From the NCBI GenBank assembly GCA_029882335.1, contig JAOUKW010000006.1:1-28399 (forward strand): a stretch of 28,399 nt of DNA. Direction: 5' to 3'. This stretch comes from Candidatus Heimdallarchaeota archaeon. GTDB taxonomy: Archaea; Asgardarchaeota; Heimdallarchaeia; Heimdallarchaeales; Kariarchaeaceae. Under the pieces are notes generated by a model. That model searched no databases. It was not told the origin of the DNA and worked only from the letters and a program-made list of their open reading frames with translations. The translations under genes and the position numbers were made by a program. This document shows positions 23,064-28,399 of this stretch, one piece after another (position 1 is the stretch's first letter; each line of letters opens with the position of its first letter).

Positions 23064-24437
23064 ATGACAAACATGAATGTTGATGTAGCCATAGTTGGAG
23101 GAGGTCCTGCCGGCTGTATAGCAGCGATTACCATTGCAAGGGCAGGATATTCTTGTGTTATCGTGGATAAAAAAATCAAACAAGAAATTGGTAATAAAAA
23201 TTGTGGAGATGCATTAGATGGAAAACATATCGATATTCTTCTCAGAGAGATGAACATTGAGCCACCAAGTTTAGAAAATGGTGAAGCTAGAGACGAGATC
23301 AAAAGAATAAATATTGCTATAGAAAGTTTAGAACACAAAATAACAGCACCAGTTCCAGGATTTCAGGTGGATCGTTTAGTATATGGACAAAGACTACTAA
23401 ATATCGCGGAGTCTGAAGGAACATCAATTATTACAGAGGCAAATGTTCGAGATATAATACTTGAGGAAAATCAAATCAGAGGGTTTAGATACTATCATCA
23501 AGGAGAAAAGAAGGAAATCCGAGCCCATATTACTATTGATGCATCAGGGTTCATTGGTGTAATACGAAAGCAAATACCTGAGGCATTATGCAATGGCATC
23601 GATTATTCAATAAAGAAGGAAGATTCAATTGCCACGTATAGAGAAATTGTGAAGTTTAATGAGAACAAAAACCACAATTTTGAAAATCAAATATCAATTA
23701 TATATACCGATAGAATACCAAAACCAGGTTATGCATGGATATTTTCAGAAGGAAAAGGAAAGCTCAATTTAGGGATTACTTGGCAGAAAAGTTTAGAATA
23801 TCCAGACAACAAATCTATGAAACAACTATACCACGAATGTTTGGATCCATACTATCCACCAAATAGTTATGAAATATTAGATTCAGGTGGAGGTAATATA
23901 CCTATGAGACCTAACTTCGACTCTCTTGTTGTAAATGGTGCTATGATTACTGGTGATGCTGGATCTTTAGCAGATCCAACTACATTCGAGGGCCATGGAC
24001 CCGCATTGGAATCAGGAAGACTTGCAGGATTAACAGCAATATCAGCATTGAAAAAAGGTAGTTATCTGGTAGAAAACCTTTGGGATTATAATGTAAATAT
24101 AATGAAATATCCAGGAGCAATGCATACACAATCATTTTTAACAAGGAAACTTCTTGAAAGAGTAAAAAATAAAGATATCATATTCCTCCTCAATAGAAAA
24201 TTAATTACCACGCAAGATTTAATAGATATATTTGAATTTGGAAAAGAAATTACATTTAAACAAAAAATAGTAAAGGTTTTGAAAACATTTCCAAGATGGG
24301 ATTTAATATATCAACTGAAAAAAACAATTTCACTGATAGAAGCAACAGTTGACGTGTATAACCAATATCCCACCACACCATCAGGTTTGCAATCATGGAG
24401 AGAATTGCGAAATAAAAAGTTAAATCTGAATTATTAA
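23064..24437 (+). CDS. Geranylgeranyl reductase family FAD-dependent oxidoreductase
   Basis: The 457-residue flavoprotein has the FAD-binding GGGPAG (12-17), a second FAD block with GDAGSLADPTTFEGHGPA (297-314), and KNCGDAL with Cys47, the position of the redox cysteine in Sulfolobus GGR. PKPGYAWIF (219-227) is the PxxYxWxF signature of the family that shapes the lipid pocket. Archaeal members hydrogenate the double bonds of geranylgeranyl chains to make saturated phytanyl membrane lipids, with electrons from ferredoxin or a similar donor. The C-terminus (residues 370-457) is helical and basic, and may bind the membrane surface. Other paralogues in an archaeal genome may reduce menaquinone or other isoprenoids, so the exact lipid is inferred. 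It converges on the neighbouring membrane protein gene with a 6-base gap. Confidence 0.88.
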   Translation: MTNMNVDVAIVGGGPAGCIAAITIARAGYSCVIVDKKIKQEIGNKNCGDALDGKHIDILLREMNIEPPSLENGEARDEIKRINIAIESLEHKITAPVPGFQVDRLVYGQRLLNIAESEGTSIITEANVRDIILEENQIRGFRYYHQGEKKEIRAHITIDASGFIGVIRKQIPEALCNGIDYSIKKEDSIATYREIVKFNENKNHNFENQISIIYTDRIPKPGYAWIFSEGKGKLNLGITWQKSLEYPDNKSMKQLYHECLDPYYPPNSYEILDSGGGNIPMRPNFDSLVVNGAMITGDAGSLADPTTFEGHGPALESGRLAGLTAISALKKGSYLVENLWDYNVNIMKYPGAMHTQSFLTRKLLERVKNKDIIFLLNRKLITTQDLIDIFEFGKEITFKQKIVKVLKTFPRWDLIYQLKKTISLIEATVDVYNQYPTTPSGLQSWRELRNKKLNLNY

Positions 24438-24443
24438 ATTATC

Positions 24444-25517
24444 CTACCATTTAATCTCTACTTGATATTTCTGATCTTCACCTTCAAATTTAAATTGAAC
24501 ATTACATCCGATCGATTTTGTATGGTTACCGGTTATTTGAGCAATACCATAGGTTAATTCACCTAGTTCATTGGTTTGTGGGTGAATCTGATTAAATTCG
24601 CCAAAATAAGCGTTTCCTTCTACCTCATATAATGGTTCACAATATAGTAAATTAACTTTAAAGGGTAAACTGCAATAAATAAAACGAAATGTTGTCATAG
24701 CTTCAGGATCATCATAGAGAATTGAACCTAATTCATGCCCCCTAAATCCAATTATGGAATGAGGTAATTCATTTATAAAATATATTAATACAATACTAGA
24801 ATAGAGAATAATTACTGTGATTAATATCATCAAAGGCATGTCAAAAATTAAATCTATTAATTTAAATAAAACGTAGATTTGAATTATGTTTAGACTTAAA
24901 TTATCAATCACATTTAACATTAATCGACGATTTTTTGTATTCCAACTCGTATTCACCAAATCCTGTAATCTTTGAGCTGCTGAATTAGGTATAACACGAT
25001 TATTCGAATATAAACTTTCTAAAGAATGATAAAATAGCAAAAGATCCTCACTGCTGTATGTTTTTGATGTAAGTAAAATTGACTGATCAATCATACCAGT
25101 ATAATTAAATCTCAACTTTCGAGTATCAAGGTTTATTCTAATACCATCAAAAGATTGATCGGTTTCTCTTTCAATTACAATTTCCTTTGATATCCCCACA
25201 ATTTGATTCCAAGATAGCAATGTTCGGGTAAGCCACGTATAAGGAACATTTATTCCTTTTTCACCAATCTGATAGATTTCTTTAACTAGTCTCTTTCTGA
25301 TAAATATAACCAATAAGAATAGAAATTCAAATAATAAAATGGGATTCAATGAAAGGAGGAACAATATTCCTAATACCAAACTATACACTAGGAATAACAA
25401 ATCCATAATAGAATAGCCAAATAATTGGGACATCTTATGGTTTCGTGATGGAGCTAATCGAGTTACCTCTTGATCTATCCAGTTCTGAAGATCAAGTTGA
25501 GCTGTTGCTTCTGCCAT
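24444..25517 (-). CDS. Membrane protein with four helices and a PH-like middle domain
   Basis: I do not recognise a named family. The 357-residue protein starts at ATG 25517 after AAAAGGT. It has two membrane helices at about 38-58 and 61-74, and another pair near 205-250, with no signal peptide. Between them (about 80-165) a beta-rich segment reads IGEKGINVPYTWLTRTLLSW then NQIVGI, ending with a helix SSEDLLLFYHSLE. This is the strand-then-helix pattern of bacterial PH-like domains, which are common in small membrane proteins, but the match is only structural intuition. The C-terminal 100 residues are beta-rich and have a few cysteines (C293, C306, C342). A membrane-associated scaffold is a fair guess. 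Confidence 0.6.
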   Translation of the reverse strand: MAEATAQLDLQNWIDQEVTRLAPSRNHKMSQLFGYSIMDLLFLVYSLVLGILFLLSLNPILLFEFLFLLVIFIRKRLVKEIYQIGEKGINVPYTWLTRTLLSWNQIVGISKEIVIERETDQSFDGIRINLDTRKLRFNYTGMIDQSILLTSKTYSSEDLLLFYHSLESLYSNNRVIPNSAAQRLQDLVNTSWNTKNRRLMLNVIDNLSLNIIQIYVLFKLIDLIFDMPLMILITVIILYSSIVLIYFINELPHSIIGFRGHELGSILYDDPEAMTTFRFIYCSLPFKVNLLYCEPLYEVEGNAYFGEFNQIHPQTNELGELTYGIAQITGNHTKSIGCNVQFKFEGEDQKYQVEIKW

Positions 25518-25659
25518 ACCTTTTCATATGTTCTACCAATCAAATATATTATTAATCAGACTAGGAATTATTCCATTTTGAAAACTTAATTGATAATAAA
25601 CTCCATTAAATAATATCAGAAAGAACAAGTATAAAGATAACTTAGTAATATCGAATCAT

Positions 25660-25917
25660 ATGAAAAGTCAGTTACCTCTAAGATCTGCGATCATAGAAAT
25701 ATTACGGGACAACAAAGGAGTAGTAATTGACACTGACTTAATTATTGCTTTAAAATCTAGATATGGAGACTATAATTTCTCAAATACTGAAATAAATAGA
25801 AATTTATTAGCATTAGAAACTCAAGGATTGATCCATGTTCAAAATATCACGAATAGAAGGAGGAGAATTCAACAGATTGAATCTGAGAATGTATATATGG
25901 GAGTGGAAGAGGATTAA
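25660..25917 (+). CDS. 85-residue winged-helix-like protein upstream of the GTPase
   Basis: The protein starts at ATG 25660. Predicted helices at 8-18 and 23-34, a possible recognition helix at 42-54 (TEINRNLLALETQGL) and a hairpin at 56-73 with the basic wing NRRRR follow the layout of winged-helix DNA-binding domains. EINRNLLALETQGLI is typical of the last helix of such folds. The size is that of a stand-alone transcription factor. It precedes the Rab-like GTPase by 126 bp on the same strand, with a ribosome binding site in between, so both could be on one transcript. DNA binding is inferred from pattern only; protein-protein winged helices also exist (for example in ESCRT). Confidence 0.6.
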   Translation: MKSQLPLRSAIIEILRDNKGVVIDTDLIIALKSRYGDYNFSNTEINRNLLALETQGLIHVQNITNRRRRIQQIESENVYMGVEED

Positions 25918-26032
25918 TTCAAGGGAAACTATTAATACTATCAAAACGAATAGTAATATAATGAAATTGATTCACTTTCTAGGAGCAATAAGTAATTCAT
26001 GGGAATTTCAAGTTATAATCAACGAAAAAATT

Positions 26033-26037
26033 GGAGG
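26033..26037 (+). promoter_or_regulatory. Ribosome binding site of the small GTPase
   Basis: GGAGG is six bases before ATG 26044, an ideal archaeal Shine-Dalgarno site. It shows the GTPase is translated from an mRNA with a leader, consistent with co-transcription with the winged-helix gene. Confidence 0.6.
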
Positions 26038-26043
26038 AAGTAA

Positions 26044-26625
26044 ATGACGGAAGAAGTAAGTGATTTCATATTTAAAATTATAGCAGTTGGGGATGCGAGT
26101 GTAGGGAAAACTTCATTGACTCAAAGATATGCAACATCCCGATTTTTGGATGATTATCGAATGACACTTGGAATGAATCTAATTACCAAAAATTTAACCT
26201 TAGAAACAAAAAGAATTCAACTAGCAATTTGGGATACAGGTGGTCAAGCAGCTTTTGAGCCATTGATCCCAATGTACTATCGTGGAGCTCTTGGAGCTCT
26301 CGTTGTATATGATATAACTAATGAAAAAACATTCAAAAGCGTTGAAAAATGGATTTCTGATATAAAACAACATTGTGATGAAATCCCGATAGTTATCATT
26401 GGAAATAAAAAAGACCTAGGTGATAATATAGCTATTTCAACAGAGAAGGGAGAGAAGCTTTTCAATAGTATTAGAGATAAATGGAGTAAAAGTGTTGCAT
26501 TTTATGAAGCATCAGCAAAAGAAGATCTGGGTGTTAGTGATGCATTCATAAGTTTAGCTGAATCAATACTAGAAACAATTGATGAAGATGAAGAAGATGA
26601 TTTAGTCTTCGAGGGATTGATTTAA
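26044..26625 (+). CDS. Rab/Ras-type small GTPase with WDTGGQ switch
   Basis: All five GTPase motifs are present in 193 residues: G1 GDASVGKTS (16-24), G2 Thr41 in RMTLGMN, G3 WDTGGQ (63-68), G4 NKKD (121-124) and G5 EASAK (155-159). YRGALGALVVYDITNEKTF is close to Rab-family proteins. The switch-II catalytic Gln68 is kept, but Gly66 replaces the Ala of DTAGQ and Ala69 replaces the Glu of QE, recalling Arf/Sar DxGGQ. The protein ends in an acidic tail (DEDEEDDLVFEGLI) and has no C-terminal prenylation cysteine, so membrane attachment would need a partner protein. Many Asgard archaea encode numerous such GTPases; the precise role (transport, polarity, signalling) is unknown. No GAP-like or longin-domain gene adjoins it. 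Confidence 0.9.
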   Translation: MTEEVSDFIFKIIAVGDASVGKTSLTQRYATSRFLDDYRMTLGMNLITKNLTLETKRIQLAIWDTGGQAAFEPLIPMYYRGALGALVVYDITNEKTFKSVEKWISDIKQHCDEIPIVIIGNKKDLGDNIAISTEKGEKLFNSIRDKWSKSVAFYEASAKEDLGVSDAFISLAESILETIDEDEEDDLVFEGLI

Positions 26626-26655
26626 TTATCCAATTCTCCAATTTAATTCTTAAAA

Positions 26656-26670
26656 GGTTATATAATTTTA
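26656..26670 (+). promoter_or_regulatory. Promoter of the HAD-family gene
   Basis: GGTTATATAATTTTA includes a strong TATATAAT core, about 40 bases upstream of the start codon. Transcription would begin near 26688, right at the Shine-Dalgarno site GGGTGA. Confidence 0.5.
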
Positions 26671-26701
26671 AACATAAGATAATTAAAAGGGTGAAAGTAT
26701 C

Positions 26702-27418
26702 TTGTTAAATGGTATTAAATGCATATTCTTTGATTTAGATGGTACATTACTTGGAGTTAGTGATGAAGATTTTTTTTCGATTTATTCAAAAAGAGCGAGC
26801 AAGTATTTTATTAATAAAATACCTCAAGAAAGATTTTTACATGCTTTAATTGAAGGGACAAAATATATGATGACTCATTCAGATCCCGAAAGTTTTGTAT
26901 TTGAAAGTTTTTTTAAGAAATTCAAGGAATTAACAGAAATCGATGAGCAAGAAGCAATAAAAAGTTTTGAGGAATTTTATCTAAATGATTTTAAGTATTT
27001 AAAATCTAGCTGTGTATCTAATCCAATAGTAAAATCGATAATAACCATGGCAAAACAGAAAAATATGAGATTAGTCCTTGCAACCAATCCAGTATTTCCG
27101 AAAATTGCAACAGATTATCGATTAGAATGGGCAGGATTATCCTTTGACGATTTCGAATTTGTTTCAACAGCTGAAAACTTCAATTATTGCAAGCCAAATC
27201 CAAGTTATTACAATGAATTACTTAGTAGAACAAGTATATCTCCTGATGAAGTTTTAATGGTTGGTAACGATTATTTATATGATATGAGCGCATCCAAAGT
27301 TGGTATTAAAACATGGTTAGTTGATGAATATGAAGGAAATAAAGAGTATGAGGGTAAATTCCACATTGATTATAGAGGGAGTCTTGATGAACTTCACTCG
27401 GAATTACTGAAATTATAA
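26702..27418 (+). CDS. HAD-superfamily phosphatase
   Basis: The gene uses a TTG start at 26702, with GGGTGA (26689-26694) seven bases upstream and no in-frame ATG nearby. In the 238-residue protein the nucleophile motif FFDLDGT puts Asp11 and Asp13 at the catalytic site. Motif II follows in LATNPVF, the motif III lysine in CKPNP (about 160) and the metal-binding pair in VGNDYLYDM. A helical cap (residues 20-95) lies between motifs I and II, the C1 type. Such enzymes hydrolyse phosphate esters of sugars, nucleotides or glycolytic intermediates; the substrate is not deducible. It is separated from the Rab-like GTPase by its own promoter and has no obvious link to it. Confidence 0.88.
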   Translation: MLNGIKCIFFDLDGTLLGVSDEDFFSIYSKRASKYFINKIPQERFLHALIEGTKYMMTHSDPESFVFESFFKKFKELTEIDEQEAIKSFEEFYLNDFKYLKSSCVSNPIVKSIITMAKQKNMRLVLATNPVFPKIATDYRLEWAGLSFDDFEFVSTAENFNYCKPNPSYYNELLSRTSISPDEVLMVGNDYLYDMSASKVGIKTWLVDEYEGNKEYEGKFHIDYRGSLDELHSELLKL

Positions 27419-27423
27419 TTTAA

Positions 27424-28399
27424 TTATCTTGGAAATGCAACAGACCTTGACTTTAATTTTGGTTTTTGTAGTAGATACAGTAAACTACCAAATCCCAATA
27501 ATCCACCCATCATTGCACCTGGAACTAAATAGCCTAATCCTTTTAACATAGGTAACATCGTTTCCAATCGATCATTCATGAATTTTGTAGGTTGTTCATT
27601 GAAAAGAAATGCAAATACAGCGGGAAAGATACCTACGATACCACCCAGTACAGCAGTCCATCGGGATACGCGATGATTGATTACTTTGGATTGAAGGTTC
27701 ATAGTATGTATAACTTTCTCATTTTGCATAAATAAAACCATTGAGTCAATTTTACCCAACACAAGTGGAGTAATGTGAAATTTAGCAATTACTTCATCTT
27801 GGGTTATATCTAATTTTCTCTCTTGAGGAACAACAATTGAACCAGGAAATTCAGGTCGTATTGTCAACATTGGAGATGTTTCATCAACTACAAGCTGTTC
27901 TGTCTTTTCACTTATTCTCTCTCCTGTAGTAACAGATGTCACTGATTTATTTATTTTCATTTCATCTATTGAAATCTTAATCACTAGTTTATATGCTCGA
28001 TGAGGTACCATCCTGTCAAACCAGCTAGCATGAGTATGACGCATTGAGACTTTTGATCGATCTTTCATACCTTTAGGTAACAGTTTATCTGAAATCAAAT
28101 TATCTATTTCTATTTCCTCTTCCTCTTCACTTTCATCAGGATAATTCAATTCTTCAATAGGCATAGAAATATCCCTTGTTCTTCTGCTTTTCTCTCTTTC
28201 GGCTTCCACCTTATTTGAACTTGGAGAAGGTAGGGGAGGAGTTACAATTGATTTTGTTTCTTTAGAAGCAGGTGCAGGAGGACCACCACCGGGTGCAGGG
28301 GGACCACTACCTCTTGGAGAGGGAATTCCGGGAGCAGGAGGACCACCACCGGGTGCAGGGGGACTACTCTTCGGAGAGGGAATTCCGGGAGCAGGAGGA
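27424..28399 (-). CDS. Proline-rich repeat protein with C-terminal double membrane helix (partial)
   Basis: The stop is at 27424 and the gene runs off the right edge. A GTG at 28209 could look like a start, but the frame stays open and repeat-rich to the end of the window, so the true start is outside. In order from the edge come a Pro/Gly/Ala/Ser region with repeated PPAPGGGPPAPGPIG-like units, a charged segment with an EESEEEEEIEID cluster, a beta-rich domain (about 120 residues, including FDRMVPHRAYKLVIKISID and HITPLVLGKIDSMV) resembling an Ig-like sandwich, and two C-terminal hydrophobic helices (TAVLGGIVGIFPAVFAFL and a Gly-rich second). The tail ends KPKLKSRSVAFPR. The likely topology is cytosolic N-terminus, membrane hairpin. 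Function unknown; polyproline stretches of this kind bind SH3, WW, EVH1 or profilin-type partners in eukaryotes. Confidence 0.7.
   Translation of the reverse strand, partial: PPAPGIPSPKSSPPAPGGGPPAPGIPSPRGSGPPAPGGGPPAPASKETKSIVTPPLPSPSSNKVEAEREKSRRTRDISMPIEELNYPDESEEEEEIEIDNLISDKLLPKGMKDRSKVSMRHTHASWFDRMVPHRAYKLVIKISIDEMKINKSVTSVTTGERISEKTEQLVVDETSPMLTIRPEFPGSIVVPQERKLDITQDEVIAKFHITPLVLGKIDSMVLFMQNEKVIHTMNLQSKVINHRVSRWTAVLGGIVGIFPAVFAFLFNEQPTKFMNDRLETMLPMLKGLGYLVPGAMMGGLLGFGSLLYLLQKPKLKSRSVAFPR
28271..28399 (-). repeat. GC-rich in-frame tandem repeat, 57-60 bp period
   Basis: The string GCAGGAGGACCACCACC begins at 28274 and again at 28334, a 60-bp shift, and GCAGGAGGA returns at 28391, a 57-bp shift. 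The period is a multiple of three, so it encodes about 19-20-residue units rich in PPAPGG and GPIGSP. The tract is far richer in GC than the rest of the window and continues beyond the edge. The copy number is unknown. Confidence 0.85.

Noticed and set aside
1..28399. CRISPR array, tRNA, rRNA or insertion sequence
   Set aside because: No regularly spaced direct repeats, no tRNA cloverleaf or rRNA segment and no transposase-like protein were seen. The only tandem repeat is the coding one at the right edge.

Overview
The window comes from an AT-rich, gene-dense archaeal chromosome, most likely an Asgard-type archaeon. The archaeal markers are a FEN-1 nuclease with a PCNA-binding tail, a geranylgeranyl reductase for saturating ether lipids, a Trm5-type tRNA methyltransferase, an Elp3 C-terminus, TATA boxes at archaeal spacing and GGTGA/GGAGG Shine-Dalgarno sites. 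The Asgard lean rests on a Ras/Rab-type small GTPase, a proline-rich repeat membrane protein and the bacterial-looking enzyme mix. It is an inference, since no rRNA or other phylogenetic marker is present. I found no tRNA, rRNA, CRISPR array, insertion sequence or phage gene. No gap between genes exceeds about 250 bases.

Layout. 1-1529 (+): the end of elp3, then two unrecognised genes, the first coupled to elp3 by an ATGA overlap. 1526-2187 (-): two small zinc-ribbon proteins. 2435-4774 (+): two adjacent DNA methyltransferases of different classes with no visible restriction enzyme, behind a promoter region holding inverted repeats. 4849-5972 (-): a NapH-like polyferredoxin membrane protein preceded by a 62-residue one-helix membrane protein. 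6060-7782 (-): pcm and fen. 7953-8990 (+): trm5. 9211-10137 (+): a diacylglycerol-kinase-family lipid kinase. 10134-10775 (-): a PRC-barrel-like protein.

10965-19009 (-) is the largest unit: two paralogous FtsX/MacB-type permeases of about 1020 residues and two different ABC ATPases, one carrying an AbrB-like C-terminal domain. Both permeases have a near-identical promoter element at the same distance from the start codon. 19182-20973 (+): large and small subunits of an isopropylmalate/homoaconitate-type dehydratase. Then follow an aldo/keto reductase (+), a PhzF-like protein (-), a geranylgeranyl reductase (+), a membrane protein (-), a winged-helix-like small protein and a Rab-like GTPase (+), a HAD phosphatase (+), and at the right edge (-) an N-terminally incomplete two-helix membrane protein with a Pro/Gly/Ala repeat region.

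Convergent genes are packed very tightly. Two pairs share the same CTAA tetranucleotide as overlapping stop codons and three other pairs are 4-6 bases apart. Several start codons were moved from the longest reading frame on the basis of Shine-Dalgarno sites, TATA position or family N-termini: trm5 at GTG 7953, fen at 7109, ABC ATPase at 11756, methyltransferase at 2435, and the small dehydratase subunit at 20449.
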